Below are positions 1 to 12,240 of a DNA stretch of 64,000 bases, one piece after another; position 1 is the stretch's first letter; each line of letters starts with the position of its first letter. A program made the position numbers and the translations under genes. This stretch comes from Mangifera indica. Its lineage: Eukaryota; Streptophyta; Magnoliopsida; Sapindales; Anacardiaceae. The notes beneath the pieces are model-generated. The model was not told where the DNA came from, searched no databases, and saw nothing but the letters and a program-made list of their open reading frames with translations. Location of the stretch: NCBI RefSeq assembly GCF_011075055.1, contig NW_025401101.1, positions 496,001 to 560,000 of the forward strand, read 5' to 3'.

Positions 1-293
1 CTAGCTGGATCTACCTATGCTGACCTAACCCTGCCTCGCAGCTACCTCGATCACCTGTACCTGTAATCATGAAAGAAAAGGAAGTGAGAGATAAAAACAC
101 TTAGTGTGAGGTTGAGTCCCGAGAGTGAGTTAGATTAGGAAAGAAGATAGTTTACTTGATATAATAGTTTACTTGATTCTTTCCCCTTACTAAGTGTTCT
201 TATCTCTCACTTCCTTTTCTTTCATGATTACAGGTACAGGTGATCGAGGTAGCTGCGAGGCAGGGTTAGGTCAGCATAGGTAGATCCGGCTAG
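1..293. repeat. Near-perfect inverted repeat, 105-bp arms
   Basis: Bases 1-105 are the reverse complement of 189-293 with about two mismatches, around an 83-bp spacer (106-188). The left arm runs to the window edge, so the true arm may be longer. The spacer can pair further near its ends and carries a short direct repeat (TAGTTTACTTGAT twice). Transcribed RNA would fold into a long hairpin. The right arm continues into what looks like the terminal part of a Ty3-type LTR, so the left arm may be an inverted copy of LTR sequence. It could be a foldback element, a local inverted duplication or a small-RNA precursor; the sequence alone does not decide. Confidence 0.9.
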
Positions 294-609
294 AACAAGT
301 TATCTCTGGTTTATATTACATGCATACAGTAGCATGTTCTTATCGACTTTTGACTTTTGACTTTTTTGAGATAATTGTGTAGTTGTATATGATTACTCCC
401 TATTTTCAGACGCTTTCAGATGAGTTTTCAAATAAGTATATATATATTTTATTCGCTTCCAAATTTTCAATTTTCTTGGAATACTTTCTAAACACTTTTA
501 GTGATGCGTTTATTTTAAAGTATTTTAAAAAGAAAAAAATAGACGCTCTAGATATTAATTCGTAACATTTCTCCTTCGTTGGGAAGTACTTTTAGGAAAA
601 GGTGTTACA
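189..609 (+). mobile_element. 3' end of a Ty3/chromovirus-like LTR (remnant)
   Basis: The stretch ends in a TAGGAAAAGGTGTTACA-type terminus, closely resembling the end of the recognised Ty3 LTR at 24178 (GAGTGTTACA). No tRNA primer-binding site follows position 609, so this is a 3' LTR end or a solo LTR remnant rather than a 5' LTR. The start is not visible because the sequence becomes the inverted repeat to the left. The assignment rests on terminus similarity only. Confidence 0.35.
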
Positions 610-689
610 GTTTGATAATTGTAACAAAGGCTTAAACCTAAGCCTTTACCTTAGAAGTTCTAATGTTCTACCAGTTTTGCTAATCTTCG

Positions 690-1190
690 GGATCGTTTAA
701 AGAGATTATTGAGGATAGAAGATGGAAATGGCCTATAACTAATTCCATGAAGCTGATGGAGATTAAATCTACTATGTCGCCTAACTAGTAAAGGAGGAGA
801 CACCACAATTTGGCTCCCACATCACCAAGGCAAGTTCTTAATATATTCAATGAGAAAAAATTAGAATAAAGAAGACTAGGGTGATTTGGCATGACTTGAA
901 CTTAGAGCATTACCTTAGACATGCTTTAATCACATGGATGGCCATAAAAGAGGGGGTTTTGAGGTATGGAATCATTTAACAAAACACATGTTATCTTTGC
1001 AACTATGGAAAGGAAAACCTAGTTCACCTTATCTTCATATGTGAAATAAGCTAAGAAATTTGGAACAGTGTTATTTCTTTTAGTTCTAAGTAGTATATCC
1101 CCATTCTAGACAAAATTGTGTTTTTAATTGCTCAAGAAGATGGAATAAGGACACCTTGAGAAATAACATTAGCAAGTTTTGTTTTGGAGC
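690..1190 (+). pseudogene. LINE reverse-transcriptase C-terminal zinc-binding (zf-RVT) fragment
   Basis: Plus-strand conceptual translation around 890-1080 reads like the C-terminal zf-RVT region of plant L1 LINEs: a W-H-D-L...A-L-I-T-W-M-A segment, then a C-x2-C pair, then an H-L-I-F-I-C segment followed by E-I-W-N. Stops interrupt it. It is short, has no flanking RT domain, and is separated from the minus-strand LINE that begins near 1355, so it is an independent fragment. Confidence 0.5.
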
Positions 1191-1354
1191 CACCGTATAT
1201 TTTTTTTGGTAATTAAAATATTATTTTGTAAGGACTAGAATAATATGTGCTTCGATATAGAGACAACAAGCAAGGAGAAGCTGATCAAGCTTATTAAAAA
1301 AGGCAATGTGCGAAAGAGCCATTTAATTCACCAACATTGAGAGGTAAAAGGAAA

Positions 1355-3400
1355 ACGTGGTGTGTTTTTTTTGGTAGATAAAATTTATAACCAAAATGAG
1401 CCTACCATGGGACAAACCCCGAGTTAGGAAAGAAAGCCAAAGCCTTACCACGAACAAAGCCTCGGGCTAAGATCAAACACACCAACCATGCACACCTCAT
1501 ACTCGAGAGCTAACTAAGCCGAGGGAAAGTTAGTAACCAAGAAGGGCAAAAACAAAAATAGCACAAAGACACCAACAAAACACATAAAGCATCAAAACCA
1601 ACAAACCACAAGAAACAAAAAAAACAAAAGAATATCCCAAAGAAAAGCTCTTAATGAGACATTAATGTGTTTTCAATAATTAAAATAATATATTAGTACC
1701 AAAAATGCCTTACCATGAGACAAACCCCTAGGTTAAGGAAAGAAAGCCTTGCCATGAACAAACACCCAAGCTAAGGAAAGGAGTCGAAACGACAACACAA
1801 AGGCACATTTCTCTTAAGGAGATATATACATACCCCCGGTGAGATAGCAATTAAAAGGCAACAAAAATAAAACAAGCTAAGTCTGCTAACAACGCATTGA
1901 CAAGTACACTAATAAAGTAACTTTGAACATAAGCACCACAGAGTACCTGACCAAGCAAATTGAGGTCAGTAATAACTAAACACCATAAAAAATACCTCGC
2001 AGGAAGTCCCAACTATGAACTAAGGATAAGGTCTCTCTAAACATCTTCTCTCCAAACACTTTCCACAAATGGCATAAAGTTCCAATGATCGACCCAATGG
2101 TTAAAAAACTTAAAGGAGGACTTTCTTCTCTCCCTTTAGTCACCATCGAGGAAAACACATAATCAGTGATTAGATAAGGAGTTTTGTTGGAATATTCCCA
2201 TGGAGTTCAACTGTTTATCAAGCCAAACTTTATTGACAAGGATTTTATCCAATTTACAAGCTATCATTTTATCCTCCTTACTTTTATTATTCCAAGTATA
2301 GTAAGATCCCACGTACCTACGGTCCTTCAAATAAGCATGCATGCTACAATTGTTTAGGTCTTCACGGTGAGTTTCTACCTATCTAATCCCCTTCTCTTTT
2401 CATTCATCTCATTTATATCATTAAAATCACCTAAAATAACCCAAAGATGATTTTGGATAGTCTTAAAGTAAGCCACAATCTCATCCCACAACTTTCTTCT
2501 ATCACTATAGTCATTTAGACCATAAACAAAAGTTACATAAAAAATCTCTTGGATAGAAAGATTTCTACCCTTCAAATGGAAAGCTTGCACTGATCTTTTA
2601 CTCTTTCTTACTTGAAACATTTTTTGATTCCAAGCCACCTAGATTGGACCTTTTGGATGTAAGTCATTATTTTTTATATAGTCCCAATCACCAAAATAGT
2701 TCTTTTTATCTTCTCACAATTCTCATCCCTTACTTTTATCTCTAACACAACCATAATTTCTAACTTATTCCTAACCATGAAAAGCTTTATTTCTTTCTAT
2801 TTTAAGAGGGAGTTGAACCCCCTTATATTTCATGCTCCAAAATTAATCATCGACTTATTTTGAAAATAGGGATTACTTTCTCTTTTTAACCATGTTCTTC
2901 CTTTGATGCTTACTCATTTGCTATTTGAAACTTTTTTTTACTCTTTCTCATCCATTTTAAAAACTTACCAAACAACATTACTTGGGGAGATTCCTCTTCA
3001 TCCTCTTCCGATTGTTACACTTGTTCAACATTATCCTTGATAACAATTCCTTTAGATTTAAGTTTTTACCATTTGATGCTAGGAGTGGCCTTCTTATAAG
3101 CAACTCTTTTGTCACTAGCTTTCTTATAGACAAAAACTTCTTTTCCCTTAGCCAAAGACCTTTCTTCAGCAGCCTACTTAACTAGAACAACTCTACCCTT
3201 TATTTCGTCAAAAATAACTTCATCTATTAAGTAGGCAAACCTAGTGCTACATTTCTCTTTTTACTCTTCTATTCCACCTTTCTTTGATTTTTCCTTGTTG
3301 AACCTCTTCAACAAGTTTTCTATGTACAATTTCTAGGATAAGCCAATTATCCATCTCCTTCTATCTCTATTATACGAATTCTAGCGACATATGTCACATC
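1355..3400 (-). mobile_element. L1-type LINE fragment(s), minus strand
   Basis: Read on the minus strand, this holds the tail of ORF1 (about 3400-2900, basic, many stops), the start of ORF2 with an apurinic-type endonuclease domain (2850-2160), then a jump to a 3' untranslated region ending in an A-run near 1364-1371. The reverse transcriptase is missing, so the element is internally deleted. The 3' UTR motif (CCATGRGACAAACCCC..., a short run of AAAGAAAGCC) occurs twice, at about 1395-1480 and 1700-1790. That suggests two LINE 3' ends lying in tandem rather than one. Confidence 0.7.
2160..2850 (-). pseudogene. LINE ORF2 endonuclease domain, broken
   Basis: The ATG at 2850-2848 opens a frame whose sixth residue region reads I-N-F-G-A-stop-N-I-R-G, the usual W-N-I-R-G start of plant LINE ORF2 with the tryptophan changed to TGA. 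Further on are the G-D-F-N-D-I motif (near 2410-2440), Y-T-W-N-N, the K-L-D-K-I-L-V-N segment, and S-L-S-N-H near 2160, which corresponds to the catalytic S-D-H with D changed to N. With a stop at the start and an altered catalytic aspartate, it cannot be active. Confidence 0.75.
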
Positions 3401-4930
3401 CCCTAGTCTTTCATTGAAAAGGTTTTGGGTAACCAATCTTAACCTCATTCATCCTGCCAATATCATTACCCATCAATAGTATGTTGTCTACATAAAATAT
3501 GAGAAATGTTATTACATGATCCTTAACCCATTTGTAGACATAAAGTTCATCTAGGTTCTTTACAAAACCAATTGACTTGATCATATTATCGAATTAGATA
3601 TTCCAACTTTTAGAAACTTGTTTTAATTCATAAATAAATTAAAGCAACTTGCACTCTTTATGTCTTTCAATAGCAAATAAAAAACTTATAGGTTGTTTCA
3701 TATAGATGTTTTCCTTAATGAATCCATTGAGAAACACTGTTTTGACATTCATCTATCAAATCTCATAATTATGGTATGCAACAATAACTAGCATTATACA
3801 CATGAATTTAATCATAGCTACAAGTGAAAAGGTTTACTCATAATCCAACCCTTGTCTCAAAGTATAACTTTTCATTACAAGCTCAACTTTATAGGTCTCT
3901 ACCTTTGCATAATTGCTAATCTTTCTCATAAAAACCCACTTATAACCTATAAGAACTATTCTTTTTAATAGATCAACAAATGTTCAAACTTGATTAGTAT
4001 GCATGGATTCTATTTCAAAATTATAGCTTCCAACAATTTGCCTAAATTAGTATCCAGTATAATTTTTTTATAATTTCTAGGATCATTACTTTGATCTATT
4101 TCTCTTACTAGAAGGATTCAAAATCCTACTCAATCCAAAGGTCTCAATACTCGAAAAGATCTTTGAATTAGAATGGGTATATCAAATGAAGAGGTTTACT
4201 AAGATGATTCTCTTGGCTTAACCTATTTGATTTAAGACTCTTCAGACACTTCTTTGAACTCTACTCCTCTTTCCATACCACTTTCTTATAAGAACTTTTT
4301 CTCCAAGAAGTATGCATTTCTGATGATTGAAATTTTTTAATTAGCTAGGAAGTAGAAGTAATATCTTAAATAATCATTAGGATATCTTATAAGCCAACTA
4401 TTTTTGGATTTTGCATCTAATTTATCTATTTTAAGTACCTTGAAATAAGTTGGGCATCTCTATTTCAAATCATTAAAATTGGGAGGCTTGTCATACCATA
4501 TCTTATAGGGTGTTTTTTAGATAGATTTGGATGGTGCTAAATTTAGAATATACGTTGCAAAAAGTAAGGCATATCCTTATAATAAAATTAGTAAGTTTGT
4601 AAAACTTACCATAAGTCTTACCATATCCAATAGAGTACAACAATTCCTTTTTTCTGATACACCATTATGTTGTATTGTATACAAAGGAGCTAATTGGGAT
4701 ATTATTCCATTTTCCTTTAAATAACTGAAGATTCATACTCAAATATTAACCTGCAAAATCTGATCATAAGACCTTAATGTTCTTTCTGAATTGTTTCTCT
4801 ACTTCTTTCTTGAATTCTCTAAACTTTTTAAAGGATTTAGATTTGTATATCATTAAATACACATATTCATACCTTGAATAATCCGAAGCTTCAACCTATC
4901 CAATGTTCTAGCTTAGTCGAAGTCTTCAAG
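3400..4930 (-). pseudogene. Ty1/Copia pol fragment (integrase C-terminus and reverse transcriptase)
   Basis: On the minus strand, from high to low coordinates: the integrase core with an E-Y-L-S-M-like segment and an H-N-G-V-S-E-K-R-N-like segment (about 4780-4620), a Y-K-I-W-Y-D-K-P-P domain end near 4490, a spacer, then reverse transcriptase with F-L-N-G-F-I-K-E-N-I-Y-M (about 3700-3740) and Y-V-D-N-I-L-L-M-G-N-D near 3480. The usual catalytic Y-V-D-D has become Y-V-D-N. Several stops and frameshifts are present. No LTRs were found for it, and it abuts the LINE copies on both sides, so it is a truncated insertion. Confidence 0.75.
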
Positions 4931-4934
4931 TTTA

Positions 4935-6693
4935 GTTAATATGTTTAAATTATTTACTAGAGAGGTGTTTTCGATGATGTGTGTTAGTTGCCTTGGTGCC
5001 TTTAGTTATTGTTTTCTGGTGGTTAGTGTGTTCTCATTTAGTTATTGTTTGTGCTATTCGATGATGTCAGGTGTTGGTCTCCAATAATGTATCTTTCATT
5101 TGAATTTAAATTTTCTCATGTCTACTATTTCTTGGGGTTGTCTTAGATTGATTTCTACTTTAAGATCCTGCCTCTGGGTGCATTTGTTTATTTGAAAATG
5201 TCTTTACTTCTTTGGGTTATACTATTGTTGGCATTTAAAAGTGCATCCTAGTATTGTGTGAGTGGTGCCTTATCCTTTGTTTCATTTTTGCTCCTTACGT
5301 AACATGTTTTATTCTCCCTCCATGTGATCTTATGATTCTTTATTTGTGTCTTGGTTTTGTTGTTCTAAGCCTCTCTTTTAAATTATGTTTTTTGGCATAG
5401 AGTTGAACCCTTTTCAAGTTTGACCATTTCTTCTTTTCCACCTTGAAGGGCCATGTACCTGTATCTTCCAAGCATATTTCATCCAGTCTTCAAGTTTTTC
5501 CTCCTTCAAAGCTACCCTCCTTGTGGAGTAAATTATTCTCTAAATCCTCTAATGTATTATCTTTGGAATATTTTAAACTTTGTGCTCTTGCTGCTAGTGG
5601 TAAAGTGATAGTCTCTCATTCTCCTAGTATAGCAAATGAAGGTGCTAAGAGATGAGATAAATGTGTAGTTAGTTTCATCCTTGGTAGAAAACCTACTTTT
5701 TTATGGTTAAAAAGCTAGCAATGAAAAAATAAAGTGGTTTTGGTTTGCTAGAAATTATCTCATTCAGCCAAAGCTTATTCTCATTTAAATTTAGAGATGA
5801 AAATGGTATGATAAGAGTGGTAGAAAAGGGCTATTAGATGTTTTGGTTGCAACCTTTCTTTATTTGAAAATGGATAGTATGAGTGTTGGTGAAGATTTAT
5901 GGGATTCCTTTAGAGTATTGATTGAACAAAGGACTAAGCTATGTAACAAGTGGTCTCGAATGCCTATTGTACTTGAATTTAATAACTAAGGAAGGAACAA
6001 GATTGGAATTCACTAGAATTTGCATTAAGATGAGGATTGGTGAATGTTTTATAGATTTCATTGACCTAAACGTGCCTAGTGTAGAAACACTTAAACTTAG
6101 AGTGGACTATAACTGGAAACCAATAAAATACTCCACTTGCTCATGTTTTGGCTATACAAGGGAGGAATATAGGAGAGCTCAATTAATAGCAAAGGGTGAT
6201 GGAAATCAAAATCATGAGGCAATGATGGGTAAATAACCTATAAGAAGTTTTCAAGTAGAAAAAAAGGAGAAGAAAGTTAGAAACAAAGGAGTTATAAGTC
6301 AAGTTAGGATTTTAATGTTGAAAGATAAAGTAGCAAATGAGCCAAAATCAAAAAATGATCACCTGGTTCCATATATAACTGGTGTCTCTCTAGAACTCTC
6401 TAATGGTTTTAAAACTCTAGCCAAGAATAACAAGGAATTTGAGAAAAGAGAAAGGAGAAAATAGTAATTCTATGGAAGTGGGAGCTGTCTCATCTGAAAT
6501 AATGAATGAAAAGGAAATTTTCCATAACACTAAAAAAAAAAAAACCCATAAAGACAATGTTAGAATTCCAAATGGGGTAAAGAAGAAGGTAATTAGTTTG
6601 AATGGTTATAAAATTTCCCTGTCTAACCTAACTAAGGATAATGAAGTCACTTTAGCAAAATCATTGGATTATGTGGATTCTCCTACAATGGTT
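4935..6693 (+). mobile_element. L1-type LINE, 5' part (5' UTR and ORF1), interrupted by a Copia insertion
   Basis: This is the upstream part of one LINE whose downstream part resumes at 15944, after the Copia element. A GT-rich 5' leader (about 4935-5420) precedes an ORF1-like coding stretch. The split is supported because ORF1 coding sequence continues after the insertion and ends at 16076, immediately before the ORF2 start at 16078, as expected of plant L1. The rejoined element would be about 5.6 kb, a normal L1 length. The left boundary is approximate. Confidence 0.75.
5440..6693 (+). pseudogene. LINE ORF1 (gag-like, DUF4283 and zinc-knuckle-type), broken
   Basis: A plus-strand reading frame with several stops. 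Around 5990-6160 it shows T-R-L-E-F-T-R-I-C-I-K-M, then V-D-Y-N-W-K-P-I followed by C-x-C-F-G-Y, the arrangement seen after the DUF4283 domain in plant L1 ORF1 proteins (V-x-Y-E-W-K-P...C-x2-C-x3-F-G-H). The downstream part is lysine-rich. The Copia LTR starts at 6694; the ORF1 tail (about 44 codons ending T-S-P-T-I-L-stop) is found at 15944-16076. Confidence 0.7.
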
Positions 6694-8424
6694 TGTAGGG
6701 TTTTAGAGCACCATTAAGTGATAGAATAATGGATTTAACAATTTAAAAAATTATGAAAGATTCTAAAACCTCTTGCAGGACACCTATTTTAATGCATAGA
6801 TTCATGAACATGTTAAATATACGTAGAATGTTTGAAAATTATACTTGCGTTGTTGGCTCCCCTAAGACTTCAGATAGCTATGTAAAGATAGTTATCCTAC
6901 CCTTTTGATGTGGTGTCTTGGTATCCATGTAAAGCACAAATGGGAAGCGATTCAAAAAGAAGGCTACTAGGGTTTTTATTGACTAGATCTTGGAAATTAG
7001 ATCACAATAATGGAAGCTTGCCTTAGAAAGATTATAGGCATGGAGATGTGTGTTTAAGATATATGTATCCAAAATTGCTATGTAAATTTTGACTCAAACT
7101 AAACACTTTTATTTATAAGTTGTCTATGAATCCTAAGTTAGTTAGGACTCTAATTGCATAGGTGATAAAGTGTCCAAAAGTTTTTATTAAATTAAGAATC
7201 TTAATTTATTAAAAGTTTTGATATGTAGGAATCCTAATTAAATTAGAATTCCAACTCAACTTAAATTTTCTATCAAATAAGGAGTTTGAAAAATCTTTGT
7301 TTAACTAAAACACCTTACCTATGAGTTGATTTAGCTAGTTGACTTGCATCCATCATTTGGCTTTACTCTGTTGGACTCTTAAGTGGGTCCAACTGAAATC
7401 ATATAGTGCATTTGTAGGATGCCACATGGCATAGTGCATACCAAATGATTCCAATCAAAACATATCTATACGTTTCTCTCTTTCCATGATCATAGGATGA
7501 TCATCAAACGATCTTTGCCTCTTGATTCATATCAACTCCTTAATACGTGTGACCCATAAGCTTTCTATCAAATTTGTAATGTCTGAATTTGGTTGAATTT
7601 AGATATAGACCAAGATTAGCCTTTCGCAAAGCATTATGACCATTTGGATGACAAAGTGTCAGCAAACATCTCTATGAGCTTATACAACAACATAATTACA
7701 TGCAATTCAATTCTTTCATCATCTGATATCTCTCAAGGTTAAGATATAGAAGTGTGTCTATCTCAATAGTTCCTTAATATAAGTTGATACATATTAATGA
7801 CTTACATAAATTATACTACAACCTCATCTTACTGTGGTTATAAATACAAGCAACCATTAATGTCTTTTAACATTTGCATATAAGACATCTTCTCTTATGT
7901 TCAAAAGTGATGAATCATTTATTAATCAATCATAGTCTTTATGTATCTCATGATATGGTCATTCACTTCCTTTATGATACCCTTATTACAACGATACGTC
8001 AGATAGTCTTAAACCATATAGATATCCTCTAGTGAGGTAAATTCGATGAACATGCTTATAACATTCACTCATGTGTTATACCAAGCCATTAGTAAATAGT
8101 TTCAACACGTGAAAACTATCACCACCTTTCAGTGGGGTTGCTTAACACTATGATAATCACATCACTATTATATATGCGCTTAGTTATTGCAATGCTAAGA
8201 TTATGGAAATTTCTAGAATGATTATCTAATATATGCATAGAGTTCCCACGATCAGTCATCTGATCCCTTCGTCACAATTCTACCATTCTAAGGGTATGTT
8301 ATTCACACAATTATATAATTGACAAACATATGAATTGAATAACTATAAATCATTTTATTAATTAATAAGATAAATTACAATTACAAATGTCAAATCAATT
8401 GGCTCTAGGACGTCTGTCCTAATA
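6694..8424 (-). repeat. 3' LTR of the Copia element
   Basis: About 1.73 kb, beginning TGTAGGGTTTT on the plus strand and ending CCTAATA. It aligns along its length with 14065-15943. Relative to that copy it lacks one 60-bp tandem duplication and about 100 bp around the segment corresponding to 15450-15550. The internal sequence that follows (minus strand reading GCAAGTGAAAGATTAT) is the purine-rich tract expected at a 3' LTR. Confidence 0.85.
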
Positions 8425-8549
8425 ATCTTTCACTTGCACTATAGCCAATTAGTCATATATATAATCTCAAATCTTGTTACATGTCTGTCATGCTTCTACT
8501 ATGATAAAGGTTTTGTTAATAGGTCAGTTAAATTGTCATATGTATCAAT

Positions 8550-11100
8550 CCTTTTTATCTGTATGTCACCTCACTGAATAATCTCTTGGATCAAGTGATA
8601 TTGTCTAAGAATGTGCTTAGGCCTCTAATGAGATAGTGGTGCCTTTGCTTAAGCAATTGTTTCATTATTGTCTTAATAAAGCTTAATTGCCTCAACAATG
8701 CTTAACGCTATTTCAAGTTCTGTCATGAACTTTTTTATCTATACAATCTTTTTTGTCGCTTCTAAAAGAACATTGTACTTAGACTCTTTTGTAGAATCAA
8801 CTATTATACTTTGCTTAGAGTTTTTCTAGCTTATTGTATAACCATTTGAACAAAAAATAAATCCAAATTATGATTTAAAGTCATCTCGATCAGTTTGGAA
8901 ACTGACATTACTATAGCTTATAATAGTAAATTTAGAATCCCCTCTATAAACCAAGAAGCATCATTAGTCCTTTTCAGGTACTTTAGGATGTTTTCGACAA
9001 CCATCTAGTGTTTTTCACCTAGATCAGATTAATGTCAACTACAAACGCTTAAGGCACATGAGACATCAAGTCTTGTACATAGCATAATGTACATGATTGA
9101 TTTTATAGTCGAGCATATGGGACATAGGTATAAATCTTTTATCAGATTCCTTCATAACGATCTCATCAACACATTATCTATATACGTACTTTGACTTAGG
9201 CTAAGCAGTTTATGTTCTCTATCTTGGTAAATTTTAATCCCAAAAATGTAAACTGTTTTTCCAAAGTCTTTCATGGAGAAACACTTGGATAACCAAGCCT
9301 TTATCGATTTGTAAGTTCGGTATGTCATTTCTAATAATTAAGCTATCATCGATATACAATACTAGAAATACAATCACACTCCCATAAACCTTTTTATTCA
9401 TACATGACTCATCTTCATTTTTGATAAAACCAAAATCTTGTATAACTTTATTAGAATGAAAATTGTAGCTTTTGGAAATCTACTTAAGCCTATAAATGGA
9501 CTTTTGTAGCTTGTATACTTTATTAGTCTATCTAGTAAGAATAAAACCATTAGGTTGCATCATATAGATGTTCTTTACAAGGTTACCATTCAGGAAGGCA
9601 ATTTTGACATTCATTTGAAAAATTTCATAGTCATAATATGTAGTAATAGCACGCATAATCCTAATAGACTTAAATATAAAAACTAGCAAAAAGGTTTCAT
9701 CATAATGAATGCCATATTTTTTTGCGAAACCTTTAGCAACTAATCGCTCTTTATAGGTATTTCTATTACCTTTCATATTAGTTTTCTTTTTGAAAATCCA
9801 TTTGCACCCTACGGGTTTTACTCATTCAAATACATTTATCAAAGTTCGTACCTGGTTCTAGTATATAAAGTCTATTTTAGATTTTATGGTATCTAATAAT
9901 TTATCAGAATATGGACTTGAGATAGCGCTATCGTAAGTCTTAAGTTTATCATCAAAGATGACCAATACATCATCATGCTAAGTTATAAGAAAACTAAATC
10001 TTTTTGGCTTACAACGTACTCATACAGATCTACGTAACTCTTATATGCCCTGAGGTTGTTTCTTTCAAGGTTAAGAAACTTATGATCAACCATCTATAAT
10101 GACATATCGTGCTGTCTAATATCTGTGGTATCTTATGGTACAGAAACTTTATCAAGTTCCACCCTTCTCTCATTGCTCCTCTTGAGAATAAATTATTTCT
10201 CAAGGAACACGCCAATATGAGCAATAAAGATTTTTCTCTCCTTTAGGTAGCAAAAGCAGTATCCCTTAGTTTCCTTTAGGTACCCTGCAAAGACACTTTT
10301 TGGACTTAGCATTCAGTTTGTACGAAGTCAATTTCTTGACATAAGTTTTACTACCCCAAATCCTCAAGTTTTCTATATTGGGCTTTCACTCAGTCTAGAA
10401 CTCATATAAAGTTTTGTCCACAGATTTAGATGGGATATGATTTAGTATATAGGCAACAATCTTTAGGGAATGTCCCCAAAAGACATGGGTAGATCAGTAA
10501 AACTTATCATAGACTTGATCATTTCTATCAAGGGCATATTTCTCCATTCAAATACGCTATTATGTTATGATGTAGTAGAAGAAGTGAGTTGAAAGACTAT
10601 CTCATGTTCCTTTAAGTATCCTCTGAATTCAACGCTTAGGTATTCACTTTCACGATCATAATGAAGAATTTTAATTTATTTCCCAAGTTACTTCTTTACC
10701 TCATTCTTGAATTCTTTGAATTTATCAAAGTATTTAAACTTGTGTTTCAACAAAAATACATAGTCATATTTATTGAGGTCATCAATAAATGTGATAAAAT
10801 AGGTTTCCCCATATCTAGTATGTACTATTATGGGCCCACACATATCATTGTGAATGATCCTTAATAGTTCTATCACCCTTTTATTCTGTCTAATGAAAGT
10901 TGTTTTACCCATCTTATCTAATAAACATGATTCGCATTCATCATAAGATTAGAAGTCAAATGATTGCAAGACTTTTTATTTAAGAAATCTTGACATGTGT
11001 TCCAGTTCTATGTGGCATAGAATACAATGTCATAGATATGTGGTTATCATTTCCTTTATTTTCAAACATTTATTATTTTACACATTAAGAATTTCATTAT
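8550..11100 (-). pseudogene. Copia pol remnant: integrase, reverse transcriptase, RNase H
   Basis: On the minus strand, the integrase catalytic-core start lies at 10912-10690 (N-D-M-C-G-P-I, then F-I-T-F-I-D-D-L-N-K-Y). The reverse transcriptase begins near 9800 (K-A-R-L-V-A-K-G-F-like, with T-Y-K-E-R-L-V-A-K-G-F visible), with F-L-N-G-N-L near 9590 and a catalytic Y-I-D-D near 9350. A degraded RNase H region reaches about 8550. Integrase before RT is diagnostic for Copia. Multiple in-frame stops separate the pieces. Confidence 0.8.
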
Positions 11101-11479
11101 CAAATTTTAAAATGTACAAACCATTATGCAAATCAGTCGTTCTATAAAAAATATTATTAAAGCTAATGGTTATAGTATCACTAGAAATCAAAATGAATAT
11201 CCTTCTTTGTCAAAAAAAGACACAGAAATTAAATTTTTATAAAAATACGAAACATAACGGCATTTATTTAATTCTAAAATAAGTCTAGTGGGAAACCTAA
11301 GATAATAAATTCCTACGATTATTATAGTAACACATGCTCCATTTTTAATTCGTAGGTTAACCTCTTCTTTAAAAAACGATCTATTATGCTGTAGTTCCTA
11401 CATATGAAAACAAATATGAGTATCATATCCTGTGCCTAGAACCTAAAATGAACAAGGAGAATAGTTTATCTTAATGACA

Positions 11480-12240
11480 AATGCTTCAGTTGCCTTTTTC
11501 TTCTTATTTTCTAAGAAGACCTTGCAATGTCTCTCCTAATGACTAGTTTTGCCATAATAGAAGTAAACAACATTTTCTTTCCCCCACACCATATATTGGC
11601 TGAGTAACAATATCTGGTTACTTCTTTGCTTTGGGCTTAGGCTAGGCTTAGTCATGGCTTTGTCTTTGCCTTTAGCCTTGGATCTAGATGCATAGGCTTT
11701 AACCATAAACATGTTAGTTAAAGTTACCTTTCGTACCTCTTGTTTAGCCTACTTAAGCATATATAACAATTCCTCGAGGGTTTTCTCTTTTTCATTTACA
11801 TTAAAGTTCATAATGAAATTAGCCCATGAATTAGGGAGAGATTTCAACACTAGGTTAATAGCAAACTTATTGTCCATGATAAAGCCCAGGTTCACCAACC
11901 ACTCAATATAACCAATCATCTTAACCACATAAAGGTTAACTTGTCCTTTCTCAGAGAGTTTGCAATCAAACAATGCACTTGACACCTCATATCATTTAAC
12001 CCTTGCACAATTGGAATATAACTCTCGAAAGTGTGCAAGTATTGATAGAACACCCATTTCCTTATGTTGTTTTTTAAGCTCAAGTGATATGGAAGTTAGC
12101 ATAAGACACTGAACTTCCACGGAGTCATCAAGATACTTATGAAAAGTATATGTTTTCTTCCAGGTGGCATCAAGACCAAGCTCACAGGGCAATGACCCCT
12201 CAAGGATGTACAACCTCTTTTTCTAATGTAGAATAATCCG
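11480..12240 (-). pseudogene. Copia gag remnant (UBN2-type) with zinc knuckle
   Basis: Two adjacent minus-strand frames (12213-11992 and 11985-11749) read as a Copia Gag/UBN2 domain. The second has L-V-L-K-S-L-P-N-S-W-A-N-F-I-M-N and E-L-L-Y-M-L, characteristic of this domain. A degraded CCHC-type knuckle (Y-F-Y-Y-G-K-T-S-H) lies near 11560-11520, with the first cysteines lost. The join between the two frames carries a stop/frameshift. Confidence 0.75.

Noticed and set aside
383..565. A 60-codon open frame on the plus strand
   Set aside because: It lies in an AT-rich LTR-like remnant, has low-complexity F/K/Y/I composition and no recognisable domain.
7600..8300. Possible tRNA or other RNA genes in the left half of the window
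   Set aside because: No pair of A-box and B-box-like segments or cloverleaf arms could be found; the sequence is LTR.
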